From contig NZ_JASBQE010000032.1 of the NCBI RefSeq assembly GCF_029960785.1, forward strand, positions 1 to 64,000: a stretch of DNA of 64,000 nucleotides. The letters are read 5' to 3'. How positions within the stretch are numbered: the first letter of the stretch is position 1; every line of letters begins with the position of its first letter. The notes beneath the pieces were generated by a model. The model searched no databases. It worked only from the letters and a program-made list of their open reading frames with translations, and was not told the DNA's origin. This document shows positions 20,912 through 30,535 of the stretch, piece after piece. A program made the translations under genes and the position numbers. Source of the stretch: Polyangium sp. 15x6 (lineage in GTDB: Bacteria > Myxococcota_A > Polyangia > Polyangiales > Polyangiaceae).

Positions 20912-22690
20912 ATGGCGGCTAAAAAGACCCGTAAATTGGCCAAGAACACCAAGAAGAAGGCAGCTACCCGAGCCAAGGCGAGTCGGCGCGCAGCCCCGTC
21001 GCGAAAAACCGCGGCGGCAAAGCTCAAGAAAAAGCCGCGTGCGCAGGCCACGAAGCGAGCGAAGCCAGCCGCCAAGAAGGCCGTCCGCAAGGCCGCCGCC
21101 GCGCGCGCGACGAAGCGCGTGGCCGTGGTGAAAAAGCGCGCGGCCGCGAAGAAGGCAAAGGCGGCGAAGCCGAAGAAAAAGGTAGCGGTCGTCCGGGCCA
21201 AACGCGCGCCGGTCCGCAAGGCGCTTAGCCCGGCGAAGAAGAGGGTCAAGCGCGCCATCGCGAAGAAGAAGTCGAAGAAGGTCGCGCGCAAACCCGCCCG
21301 CGCGGCGGAGCGTCAGAAGGCGCGCGCGATCCCGCGCAAGAAGAAGGCCGCGCTCGCGAAGGTCAAACGCGCCGCCCGCCCGGTCGCGAAGGCCCGCCCG
21401 GCAAAGCGCGTCGCCAAGCCGGCCCGCCCGAAGCGCCCAGCTCGCCCGGCCGCGAAGGTCCGCGCCGTCGAGAAGGCCCGCAAGAAGTCCGCCGAGGCCC
21501 GGGAGGCGAGGGAGGCCAAGGAGGCCAAGGAGGCCCGGAAGTCCGAGGCCGCCGCCAAGGCCCGCGCCGCGCGCGAGGCGGAGGAGGCCGAGCGGCTCGC
21601 CGCCAAGGAAGCCCTCCGGAAGGCGAAGGCGGCGAAGAAGGACAAGGAAGCCCGCAAGGAGAAGGAGGCCGAGAAGGCCCCGGCTCCGAAGGAAAAGGCC
21701 AAGGCCCTCCCGCTCAAGGAGAAGGGCAAGGCCGCCAAGGAGAGGCCGGTCGAGGAGCGAGAGCCGGTCGCCAAGGAAAAGGGCGGCAAGGACAAGAAGG
21801 ACAAGAAGAAGGGCAAAGAGGGCAAGCTCCTCAAGGCCGACAAGCCGCGCGAGGGCCGCCTCATCGCGGTGCGCGAGCCTGCGCCGCGCGTCGTGGCGCT
21901 CCCCTTGCCGCTCCTTCCCCCGCAGCGCCGCGCGACCATCGAGGAGCGCTCCGAGGTCATCGAAAAGCGCTTGACCTCGCAGAGCGAGGAGTTCCAGAAG
22001 AACTACACGGACCGCTTCGACATGTCGTGGATCTTCCACGACAGCGCGCTCGAAGGCGTCGTGTACACGTTCGAGGAGCTACGCACGGCGCTCTCCGGTT
22101 ATGCGCCGCCGGTCTCGGACACGAACCTTCAGCCGACCTACGACGACATTCGCCGCCACAAGGAGGCGATCGAGTTCGTCCGCGATTACGGCAAGAAGAA
22201 GCTGCCCATTACGATCGACGTGATCAAGAAGATCTACCTCATCCTCCATCCGGAAGAGGGAGACATCAAGACCGTCAAGTACCGCAAGGACATCCCGCAG
22301 CACCGGCTGTATTTCCACGAGTATGCGCCGCCGGACAAGATCGCCTACAAGGTGCGGCAGATCGTGGATTGGCTGAACGATCCCGAGACGCGCAAGACCC
22401 GCAATGGCCTGCGCATCGCGGCCCGCGCCCACTACGATCTCCTGCGCGTCTATCCCTTCCAGTCGGACAGCGGCAAGGTCGCGCGGCTGTTCATGAACCT
22501 CTTGCTCATCCGCTCGGGCCTGCCGCCGTCGATCATCCACTCGACCGAGCGCCAGCGCTACTACGAGGCGCTCAAGGGCTCGGCCACGACCGTGCTCCAG
22601 ATGGTGCAGGAGGCCGTCGAGAACGCCCTCTCCAGCGTGGAGAAGCTCCTCGACGAGTACGAGACGCGAAAGCGCGCGTTCGTGAGCTGA
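20912..22690 (+). CDS. Histone H1-like domain fused to a degenerate Fic domain
   Basis: This 592-residue protein starts at ATG 20912. The first 330 residues are an extremely Lys/Ala/Arg-rich, low-complexity region with KKA- and AKK-type repeats like bacterial histone H1 homologues; it should bind DNA or RNA. Residues about 365-592 resemble a Fic/DOC fold, including a helix SALEG like the autoinhibitory motif, and HKEAIEFVRDY. The active-site loop (from residue 514) reads YPFQSDSGKVAR where active Fic proteins have HPFxDGNGRxxR. The catalytic His is Tyr and the GNGR is DSGK. AMP transfer by the usual mechanism is therefore unlikely. It is followed by endonuclease III, which has a similar tail. 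Confidence 0.75.
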   Translation: MAAKKTRKLAKNTKKKAATRAKASRRAAPSRKTAAAKLKKKPRAQATKRAKPAAKKAVRKAAAARATKRVAVVKKRAAAKKAKAAKPKKKVAVVRAKRAPVRKALSPAKKRVKRAIAKKKSKKVARKPARAAERQKARAIPRKKKAALAKVKRAARPVAKARPAKRVAKPARPKRPARPAAKVRAVEKARKKSAEAREAREAKEAKEARKSEAAAKARAAREAEEAERLAAKEALRKAKAAKKDKEARKEKEAEKAPAPKEKAKALPLKEKGKAAKERPVEEREPVAKEKGGKDKKDKKKGKEGKLLKADKPREGRLIAVREPAPRVVALPLPLLPPQRRATIEERSEVIEKRLTSQSEEFQKNYTDRFDMSWIFHDSALEGVVYTFEELRTALSGYAPPVSDTNLQPTYDDIRRHKEAIEFVRDYGKKKLPITIDVIKKIYLILHPEEGDIKTVKYRKDIPQHRLYFHEYAPPDKIAYKVRQIVDWLNDPETRKTRNGLRIAARAHYDLLRVYPFQSDSGKVARLFMNLLLIRSGLPPSIIHSTERQRYYEALKGSATTVLQMVQEAVENALSSVEKLLDEYETRKRAFVS

Positions 22691-22704
22691 TCCCGAGACA
22701 AACG

Positions 22705-22790
22705 GGGTTCCAGAAGGTAAAACCATCGCCCCGCCGATGTCGCTCGTACCGAGCGAGATCGCGGGGCGATGGCCATTTCTACCGGAACCC
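22705..22790 (+). repeat. 86-base palindrome covering the first ATG of the endonuclease III gene
   Basis: The arms CCATCGCCCCGC (22723-22734) and GCGGGGCGATGG (22761-22772) pair perfectly. An inner stem CGCTCG-TACC-GAGCG and outer arms GGGTTCC (22705-22711) and GGAACCC (22784-22790) extend the structure. The ATG at 22769 lies inside the right arm, so the next ATG (22796), just outside, is the likelier start. It may serve as terminator of the H1-like/Fic gene or as a control site for nth translation. Confidence 0.7.
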
Positions 22791-22795
22791 GAGGC

Positions 22796-23656
22796 ATGAC
22801 CGCGACGAACCAGCCGCACGCGCTCGCGCAGGAAACATTCAGGCGCCTCCGCGTGATCCACCCGGACGCGCATTGCGAGCTCGACCATGTGAACCCGTTC
22901 CAGCTCCTCGTCGCCACGGTGCTGAGCGCCCAGACGACGGACGTGCTGGTCAATCAGATCACGCCGAAGCTGTTCGCTCGCTGGCCCGACGCGCCCTCGC
23001 TCGCGAACGCGCCGGTCGCCGAGGTCGCGGCGCTCCTGCGCGAACGGCTCGGGATGTTCAACCAGAAGGGCAAGAACATCGTCGGGCTCGCGAAGAAGCT
23101 CGTGGAGAAGCACCGCGGCGAGGTGCCGCGCACGCTCGCCCAGCTCGTCGAGTTGCCCGGCGTCGGGCGAAAAACCGCGAACGTGGTGCTCGGCGTCGCG
23201 TTTGGCCGGCCCGAGGGCGTCGTGGTGGATACACACGTGCAGCGGCTGTCGCAGCGGCTCGGCTGGACCACGGAGCAGAAGCCCGAGACCATCGAGAAGG
23301 CGCTCTGCGCGCTGTTTCCGCCCGAGGACTGGAACATGCTGTCGCTCGTCCTGATCTTCCACGGGCGGCGGGTCTGCTTCGCGAAGAAGCCCGCGTGCGC
23401 GGCGTGCGGGGTGAACGACGCGTGCCCGAGCGCATTCGCGGCGGAGAACGTGGGGCGCAAGCCGCCGAGGAAGCGACCGGCCGTGGTCATCGAGGCGGCG
23501 CCGAAAAAGGCCACGAAGAAAGCGGCCACGAAGAAGGCCGTGGCGAAGCAGGCGACGAAGGCGACCGCGAAGAAGGTCGTCGTGAAGAAGGGCGGAGCGA
23601 CGCGGATCGCGCCGAAGAAAGCGGCTGCGAAAGGGAAGGGGAGCGGACGGGCTTAA
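22796..23656 (+). CDS. nth: Endonuclease III with histone-like C-terminal tail
   Basis: This 286-residue bifunctional DNA glycosylase/AP lyase acts on oxidised pyrimidines. It has LLVATVLSAQTTD, the helix-hairpin-helix LPGVGRKTANVV with the catalytic Lys (126), the catalytic Asp in VVVDTHVQRL (145) and the [4Fe-4S] ligands C-x6-C-x2-C-x5-C (CFAKKPAC, AAC, GVNDAC). About 65 residues beyond the usual length form a Lys/Ala-rich tail (KKATKKAATKKAVAK) like the domain of the gene upstream; it probably raises DNA affinity. I start at ATG 22796 because ATG 22769 lies in a palindrome. The stop overlaps the convergent meaB stop by 4 bases. Confidence 0.92.
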   Translation: MTATNQPHALAQETFRRLRVIHPDAHCELDHVNPFQLLVATVLSAQTTDVLVNQITPKLFARWPDAPSLANAPVAEVAALLRERLGMFNQKGKNIVGLAKKLVEKHRGEVPRTLAQLVELPGVGRKTANVVLGVAFGRPEGVVVDTHVQRLSQRLGWTTEQKPETIEKALCALFPPEDWNMLSLVLIFHGRRVCFAKKPACAACGVNDACPSAFAAENVGRKPPRKRPAVVIEAAPKKATKKAATKKAVAKQATKATAKKVVVKKGGATRIAPKKAAAKGKGSGRA

Positions 23657-24669
23657 CGGCCGCGAAACGCGGTCACGAGCCGCTCGGCGGCCGTGTACGG
23701 ATCGGTCTGCCGATGCGCCACGGCTTGCGCGGCGTCGTCGAGCGCGCCGCCGAGCTCGCCCATCGCCGCATCGAGCAACGCCTCGCGGAGCTGCGTGCGC
23801 ATCGCCTCGCGGAGCCGCTCGAACCGCCGCGCCGCGCCTGACTCCGTGCCCGTGAGCCATGCGTGGTGCGCTTCGAGCTGCGTCACCAGCGCGGCCACGC
23901 CCTCGTCGCGGGTCGATACGGTCCGCGCCACGGGCGGCACCCACTTGTTCGCGTCGTGCCGCACCACCTGCTTCTGGATGTCGAGCGTCCCCGCCGCGTG
24001 CCCGCGGCTGTGCACGCCCGCCTTCACGACCTCGCCGCCGAGCGCGATCATGAGCTCGAGGTCCCGCACCGCGGTGTCCGCGCCCTCGCGATCCGCCTTG
24101 TTCACGGCGAACACGTCCGCGCATTCGAGCAGGCCTGCCTTGATCGCCTGCACGTCGTCGCCGAGCCCCGGCGCCATCACGACGAGCGTCGTGTCGGCGG
24201 TGCGCGTGATCTCCAGTTCGTCCTGACCGACCCCGACCGTCTCCACGAGGATCACGTCGGCGCCCCACGCGTCGAGCACGCGGATCACGTCCGCGGCCGA
24301 CCTCGACAAACCGCCGAGCGCGCCGCGCGTCGCGAGCGATCGGATGAACACCTCGGGATCGCTGAAATGCGCCTGCATTCGGATGCGATCGCCGAGGATC
24401 GCGCCGCCGGAGAACGGGCTCGTCGGATCGATCGCCACCACGGCGACGCGCTTGCCTTGCTTGCGGAAGACCGCGATCAGCCGATCCGTCAGCGTGCTCT
24501 TGCCCGCGCCGGGGTTGCCCGTCACGCCGATGGTCCAGGCGCGGCCCGTGTGCGGGAACAGATCCTTCAGGACCGTAAGATAGTCCCCGGTGCGATCGTC
24601 GGCCAAACGGCAGGCCCGGGCCGTGCCACGCATGTCCCGGGCGAGCACCTTCTCGGCGAGCGGGTGCAC
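23653..24669 (-). CDS. meaB: Methylmalonyl-CoA mutase-associated GTPase MeaB
   Basis: This 338-residue P-loop GTPase of the MeaB/ArgK family protects and reloads adenosylcobalamin-dependent mutases. It has Walker A GNPGAGKST, the Mg-binding DPTSPFSGGAILGDRIRM, the G3 region ETVGVGQDE and the G4 NKAD. Length fits the family. It starts at GTG 24669, 13 bases after the stop of the large oxidoreductase gene, so it may be in that operon. Its client is presumably the mutase at 11.4-13.0 kb. Confidence 0.92.
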   Translation of the reverse strand: MHPLAEKVLARDMRGTARACRLADDRTGDYLTVLKDLFPHTGRAWTIGVTGNPGAGKSTLTDRLIAVFRKQGKRVAVVAIDPTSPFSGGAILGDRIRMQAHFSDPEVFIRSLATRGALGGLSRSAADVIRVLDAWGADVILVETVGVGQDELEITRTADTTLVVMAPGLGDDVQAIKAGLLECADVFAVNKADREGADTAVRDLELMIALGGEVVKAGVHSRGHAAGTLDIQKQVVRHDANKWVPPVARTVSTRDEGVAALVTQLEAHHAWLTGTESGAARRFERLREAMRTQLREALLDAAMGELGGALDDAAQAVAHRQTDPYTAAERLVTAFRGR

Positions 24670-24682
24670 GGCGCGCTTGCTC

Positions 24683-27600
24683 CTAGATCCGCCTGAGATC
24701 GGGCTTCTTCGCGAGGAGCCGATCCAGCCACATGTTCGTGAGCTTCTCCTGCGCGCTGTTCGCGCGGAGGCGTGCCGACAGGTTCTTGAAGTCCACGCGA
24801 TCGATGGGTTGATCCTGGTTGTAGCAGGTGAAGACGAACTGCTCCTTGCCCGTCTCCGGATCCACCCAGCGCTGCAGGCACTGCGCGCAGACCTCCTTCA
24901 TCATGCACTGCATCGGCGAGTTGATGCTCACGATGCCCACGTGCTTCGGGTTCAGGTGCGGCGCGAGCACGCCGTGCCGCGCCTCGCGCACCGCGTTCAT
25001 CATGCGATCGGAGCCGATCGCGATGATGCGGCTCACCTGCGAGAGCTTGAACATCTCGCCGCCGAACGCGCCCTCCGCGTAGGCCTTCATCGCCTGCACG
25101 ATGTTGCCGCGGAAGTGCCGATCCGCGGGCCTGCGCGGCGCGATCTCCGCGCCGGCGTCCGTGCACCACACGACCTGGTCCGTCGCGGCCTCGATCTCCT
25201 CCTGCTTGAAGAGATCCTCGCCGTTCTTGTAGCCCGCGAAGTACACGACGTTCGCGCCGCTCGCCTTGAGCGCCTTCGCGATCGAGAAGAGCACCGCGTT
25301 GCCGAGGCCGCCGCCCGCGAGCAGCACCGTCTCGCCCGTGGGGATCTCGGTCGGCGTGCCGGTCGGGCCCATGACCACGACCTCCTCGCCCACGCGAAGC
25401 GAGGAGAGCAGGCGCGTCGACGTGCCCATCTCCAGCGCGATGAGCGAGAGCAGGCCCTTCTCCTTGTCGACCCACGCGCCCGTGAGCGCGATGCCCTCCA
25501 TGGCGAGGCGCGTGTCTTCGACGACCTTCGAGAAGGCCTCGTAGTTCTGCAGCCGGTAGAACTGGCCGGGCTCGAACTTCCGCGCCGCGGCGGGCGCGCG
25601 CACGACGACGTCGATGATCGTCGGCGTGAGGCGCTCGACCTTCACGACGACGGCCTTGAAGTCGTCGTCGAGCTTCGCGTAGAGCGCGCGCCGCCGCTCG
25701 TCGCGCGCGGCCTGCGGCTCCTCGCCGAGGCGCGCGATGTCGTTCGCGAAGAGCGAGACCACGTGCGGATACGCGTCCTTCGCGCTCGCCATCGCCTTGA
25801 CCACGCTGCCGGCGTAGTACGGGTGGTTGTCGCCGTAGAAGCTCACCGCGTGCGCGCCGTCGCTGTAGCTCGTGAAGAAGCCCTCGCGCGGATCCGCCAC
25901 GGACTCGACGTGGAGCTTTCCCGCCTCGTCGACGAACGCCTTGTGCGGCTGGAAGTACTGCTTCTTCTTGTCGAACGCGAACGTGCCGGGTTTTTCCTTC
26001 TCGTACATCACGTTCGGGCTCGTGCCCGCCGCGACGCACACGCTGCGCGCCGAGAGCTCGATCATCTCGCCGCTCGAGGTCCACTTGCCGGCCTCGTCGA
26101 CCTTCTGGCGCTCGAAGATCATGCCGCGCACGTGCCCGCGCTCGTCGAGGACCGCCTCGACCGGCGCCATGTTCTCGATGTACCGCACGCCCTCCTCGAG
26201 CGACTTCGCGACCTCTTCGTGGTTCAGGCGGTACGCCGGCGAGTCGATCACGCGCTTGCGGTAGACGAGCGAGACGCCGCCCCACGCGTCGAGCAGCTTC
26301 TGCAGGTTCGGCGCGCGGCCCTCGCGCTGCGCCTTCTCGCGCTCCTCGCGGATCTGCGCCGCGTGCGCGCGTTGCTCCTGGACGAACTCGCGCTCCTCCT
26401 CGTCGAAGGAGGCCATCGTGGCGGCCTCGCCGCGCTCGGCGATGAGCTTCGCCACGCGCGCGTCCGTCTTCTCCGCCTGGATCATGTAGTAGGCGATGAG
26501 CTCGGTCGCGGTGTCGATCGCCGTGAGGCCGCCGCCGATCACGATCGCGGGCAGGCGCACCTGCAGGTTCGCGAGCGACGAGCGCTTGTAAGCCCCCGTG
26601 AGCTGCAGGGCCATGAGGAAGTCGCTCGCCTTGCGGATGCCGCGCGCGACGTTGTTCTTGAGCGGGATGATCGTCGGCCGGCCCGCGCCCGCCGCGATCG
26701 CGACGTGGTCGAAGCCGAGCTTCCACGCATCGTCGAGATCGAGCGTCCCGCCGAACCGCACGCCGCCGTAGGCGCGGAAGTTCTGGTGACGCGCGAGCGT
26801 GACGTAGAGGACCGTCAGGAAGTTCTTGTCCCAACGAACCGTGATGCCGTACTCGCTCACGCCGCCGAACCCGAGCAGGATGCGCTCGTCGAGCTCCGTG
26901 TAGAGTTTTTTGTACTCTTTCACCGGCCGCGGAGGACGCGTGGCATCACCCGTCAGCTCGACCGGGAGCGGCTCGATCTTGAGGCCGTCCACCGCCGCCA
27001 CCGCAAAACCTTCGAGCGCGAGGTGATGCGAGAGCGTGTAGCCCGCGGGCCCGAGGCCGACGACGAGCACGTTCTTGCCGATGTACGGGCGCGGATGCGG
27101 CCGCTTCACGTTGAGCGGGTTCCAGCGCGAGAGCAGGCCGTAGATCTCGAAGCCCCAGGGCAAACCGAGCACGTCCGTGAGCACGCTCGTCTCGATCTGC
27201 GGGATGTTGACCGGCTCCTGCTTCTGGTAGACGCACGCCTTCATGCAGTCGTTGCAGATGCGGTGACCAGTGCCGGGCAGCATCGGGTTGTCGATGCAGA
27301 CGAGCGCGAGCGACGCGATGGAGTCGCCGCTCCGCCGCATCACGTGCATCTCGCTGATCTTCTCGTGCAGCGGGCAGCCGTTCAGCGTCACGCCGAGCGG
27401 GTTCGGCTTGATCGCGCCGGTCTTGTTGTCGCGCAGGCCCTTCGAGCACGAGTCCTTGTCGCGATCGTGGCAGTAGAGGCAGTAGTCGACCTCGCTCTCG
27501 ACCTCGCGCGCGGTCCCGCGCCGATCGGTGAGCGCGAAGCCGTCGCGGTGACGCCGCTCGTGCTCGGGCCCGACGAAGAGCTCGGGCAGTTTGTCGTCCG

Positions 27601-28462
27601 CGCGGCGGAGCTGGACGAGCTGGTTGTGGTCGAGCGTCGCCGGGGCCTTGAGCGAGGACCAGCGACGCGCAGGATCGTGGTGATCGACGCGCCGCGCCGC
27701 GAGCCACGCCTCCACCGCGTCGAGGGCGAACGCGACGATCACGGCGTCCTCCGCGTCCGTGGGCGTATCCCCCGCGACGGCCACCGCGCCCGCGGCGACC
27801 TGCGTGAGCATCGGATCCGCGGCGATCACGGCCCGCACCTTCGCGGCCTTCTCGTGGAGCTCGGGCGTCCACGCGGCGCCGCCCGCCTTCGCGGCCTTGC
27901 GCGCGACATCGTCGATCGTGAGGAGCACGAGCGTCGCCGACGCGACCGCGAGCTCTTCCGCTTCGGATCCGCATTCCAGCCGGCTCGCGTCCGCGCCGAC
28001 CGCCGCGAGCGCGCGCCGCGCCGCGTGCGCGGCCTCGACGGCCGTGCCTTTCCATGCCTTGCCCGCGCCCGTCTTGAAGAGGCGCTTCTTCGCGAAATCC
28101 TTCTTGAAGGCCCAGAGCGGCGAGCGCTCCTCGGCCCCCGCGGCGAGCGCCTCCGCCTCGCGCTCCACGCCGAAGAGGCGCACGACGAAGCGGGAGAGGT
28201 GCGGCGCGCCGGCCAGCAAGGCCTCCGAGATCTCCTCGGCGGTCATGCCGTTCCCCTGGCACGCGCGGTACTTCGAGAACCGCTCGTACCCCGTGGGATC
28301 CGCAGCCTCGAAGTACGCGTAAAACCGCCCCGTGAGCTCGGCCAGGCGACCGGCGTCGAAGAGATCGGCGTACACGAACCCGGGCTCGCCGAGGACAAGC
28401 TCGGAGGGTTCGGAGGTGGCGTTCACCCAGGAGGAGAAGTCGACTTGCAGACCGTCTTGCAT
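24683..28462 (-). CDS. 1259-residue multidomain flavin/iron-sulfur oxidoreductase
   Basis: The first 320 residues are helical and unrecognised. Residues about 325-425 are Cys-rich (YCLYCHDRDKDSC, GCPLHEKI, CIDNPM, HRICNDCMKACVY) and resemble the [4Fe-4S] region at the N-terminus of GltD/dihydropyrimidine dehydrogenase-type subunits. A two-dinucleotide-binding domain follows (VVGLGPAG about 467; second site VIGGGLTAID). From about 950 a ferredoxin-reductase/PyrK-like module begins (EPGQFYRLQNY, LLAGGGLGNAVLF), ending with [2Fe-2S] ligands (CMMKEVCAQC, then C in FTCYNQ). It should move electrons between NAD(P)H and an unknown acceptor. I use ATG 28462 because homology-like sequence begins there. 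Confidence 0.75.
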   Translation of the reverse strand: MQDGLQVDFSSWVNATSEPSELVLGEPGFVYADLFDAGRLAELTGRFYAYFEAADPTGYERFSKYRACQGNGMTAEEISEALLAGAPHLSRFVVRLFGVEREAEALAAGAEERSPLWAFKKDFAKKRLFKTGAGKAWKGTAVEAAHAARRALAAVGADASRLECGSEAEELAVASATLVLLTIDDVARKAAKAGGAAWTPELHEKAAKVRAVIAADPMLTQVAAGAVAVAGDTPTDAEDAVIVAFALDAVEAWLAARRVDHHDPARRWSSLKAPATLDHNQLVQLRRADDKLPELFVGPEHERRHRDGFALTDRRGTAREVESEVDYCLYCHDRDKDSCSKGLRDNKTGAIKPNPLGVTLNGCPLHEKISEMHVMRRSGDSIASLALVCIDNPMLPGTGHRICNDCMKACVYQKQEPVNIPQIETSVLTDVLGLPWGFEIYGLLSRWNPLNVKRPHPRPYIGKNVLVVGLGPAGYTLSHHLALEGFAVAAVDGLKIEPLPVELTGDATRPPRPVKEYKKLYTELDERILLGFGGVSEYGITVRWDKNFLTVLYVTLARHQNFRAYGGVRFGGTLDLDDAWKLGFDHVAIAAGAGRPTIIPLKNNVARGIRKASDFLMALQLTGAYKRSSLANLQVRLPAIVIGGGLTAIDTATELIAYYMIQAEKTDARVAKLIAERGEAATMASFDEEEREFVQEQRAHAAQIREEREKAQREGRAPNLQKLLDAWGGVSLVYRKRVIDSPAYRLNHEEVAKSLEEGVRYIENMAPVEAVLDERGHVRGMIFERQKVDEAGKWTSSGEMIELSARSVCVAAGTSPNVMYEKEKPGTFAFDKKKQYFQPHKAFVDEAGKLHVESVADPREGFFTSYSDGAHAVSFYGDNHPYYAGSVVKAMASAKDAYPHVVSLFANDIARLGEEPQAARDERRRALYAKLDDDFKAVVVKVERLTPTIIDVVVRAPAAARKFEPGQFYRLQNYEAFSKVVEDTRLAMEGIALTGAWVDKEKGLLSLIALEMGTSTRLLSSLRVGEEVVVMGPTGTPTEIPTGETVLLAGGGLGNAVLFSIAKALKASGANVVYFAGYKNGEDLFKQEEIEAATDQVVWCTDAGAEIAPRRPADRHFRGNIVQAMKAYAEGAFGGEMFKLSQVSRIIAIGSDRMMNAVREARHGVLAPHLNPKHVGIVSINSPMQCMMKEVCAQCLQRWVDPETGKEQFVFTCYNQDQPIDRVDFKNLSARLRANSAQEKLTNMWLDRLLAKKPDLRRI

Positions 28463-28580
28463 CACCAGCGTTCCTGTCGTGACAGCTGTCTTTAGCGATG
28501 AAATATGGGGAAGCCACCCCGACGATTGAAGGGGACTCGTCGAGATTCGCTCACGCCTGTCCGGCTCGTTCGTACTTTTC

Positions 28581-29918
28581 CTAGAATCGCAGTCGCTCGA
28601 TCGTGCGGGTAGACATCTTGCCGGCGACCACATCCGGATCCCTGAGGAGAGCCTGGTGGAGCGGGATGTTCGTGCGGATGCCGCCGATGATGAACTCGTC
28701 GAGGGCCGACCGCATGCGGGCGATCGCTTCGGCGCGGGTCGCGCCGTGCGTGATCACCTTCGCGAGCATGGGGTCGTAGTTGTTGGGCACGCGGAAGCCC
28801 CCGTAGACGCCCGAGTCGACGCGCACGCCGCCGCCGCCCGGCGGCAGGTACTCGGTGATGAGGCCCGGCCAGGGGACGAACGTGCGTGGATCTTCCGCGT
28901 TGATCCGGCACTCCATCGCGTGTCCGCGCAAGCCGAGCGCGCGCCCGCTCGGGAGGTTGAGCGATTCCCCCACGGCGGCGCGGATCTGGTTCTCCACGAG
29001 ATCGATGCCCGTCACCATCTCCGTGACCGGATGCTCGACCTGGACGCGGGTGTTCATCTCCATGAAGTAGAGATTCCCCTGCTCATCCATCAGGAACTCG
29101 AGCGTCCCGAGCGAGGTGTAGCCGGTCTCGATGAGCGCGCGCGTGCACGCCGCGGAGAGCTCGGCCCGTTTGTCCGGCGTCATGGCCGGGCTCGGCGCTT
29201 CCTCGATGATCTTCTGGTGCCGGCGCTGCAAGGAGCACTCGCGCTCGCCGAACGTGAAGATGTGCCCGTGGTTGTCGCCGAGCACCTGCAGCTCGATGTG
29301 CCGCGGCTCCTCGACGAACTTCTCCAGGTAGACGTCGGGGTTCTTGAAGCCCGCCAGCGCCTCGCTCGTCGCGGTCTCGAAGGCGCGGCGGATCTCGCTC
29401 TCTTCGCGCACGACACGCATGCCGCGACCGCCGCCGCCGCCCGCGGCCTTGAGGATCACGGGGTAGCCGACGAGCGCCGCTTGCGCCGCGGCGTCGTCGC
29501 CGTCGCGGAGCACCGTGGTGCCCGGCAGGAGCGGCAAGCCGAACCTCTTCGCGGCTTCCCGCGCGCGGACCTTGTCGCCCCAGAGGCGCATCGCCTCGGG
29601 CGTGGGGCCGATGAAGGTCAGGCCGCAGCGCCGGCAGAGATCGGCGAACTCGGCGTTCTCCGACAGGAAGCCGTAGCCCGGGTGGACCGCGTCGGCGCCC
29701 GTGATCTCGGCGGCGGCGATGATCTGCGGGATGTTCAGGTAGCTCCGCCGCGGATCGGCCGGGCCCACGCACACAGCCTCGTCGGCGAAGCGCACGTGCG
29801 GCGCGCTCGCGTCGACGTCCGAGTGGATGGCGACCGCGCGGATCCCGAGCGTGCGGCACGCCCGGAGGATGCGCATCGCGATCTCGCCGCGGTTCGCGAT
29901 GAGGATCTTGCCGAACAA
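28581..29918 (-). CDS. accC: Biotin carboxylase subunit of acyl-/acetyl-CoA carboxylase
   Basis: This 445-residue ATP-grasp enzyme carboxylates biotin on AccB. It shows KILIANRGEIAMRI, the Gly-rich ATP loop KAAGGGGGRGMR, the catalytic region ECSLQRRHQKIIEEAPSP, the metal-binding FMEMNTRVQVEHPVTEM and the C-terminal RINAEDP. Length is that of AccC. It starts at TTG 29918, 31 bases after accB, in the order accB-accC usual in bacteria. The carboxyltransferase partner is not in the window. Confidence 0.95.
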   Translation of the reverse strand: MFGKILIANRGEIAMRILRACRTLGIRAVAIHSDVDASAPHVRFADEAVCVGPADPRRSYLNIPQIIAAAEITGADAVHPGYGFLSENAEFADLCRRCGLTFIGPTPEAMRLWGDKVRAREAAKRFGLPLLPGTTVLRDGDDAAAQAALVGYPVILKAAGGGGGRGMRVVREESEIRRAFETATSEALAGFKNPDVYLEKFVEEPRHIELQVLGDNHGHIFTFGERECSLQRRHQKIIEEAPSPAMTPDKRAELSAACTRALIETGYTSLGTLEFLMDEQGNLYFMEMNTRVQVEHPVTEMVTGIDLVENQIRAAVGESLNLPSGRALGLRGHAMECRINAEDPRTFVPWPGLITEYLPPGGGGVRVDSGVYGGFRVPNNYDPMLAKVITHGATRAEAIARMRSALDEFIIGGIRTNIPLHQALLRDPDVVAGKMSTRTIERLRF

Positions 29919-29949
29919 GACGCCTACCTCCTCTCTGCCGGTGCGGCGC

Positions 29950-30408
<459 letters not shown>

Positions 30409-30535
30409 GCCAATCCGTTCCCGCGCGGTGGGGGCCGCTCTCCAGGAAGCGACCCGCCGGAGTCGGGGTGCTTTCTAGCGGAAGGATGGCAAAAAGGAAG
30501 GGGATTCGAGGGTGTCGGCGCTGTGACGCTGGACG

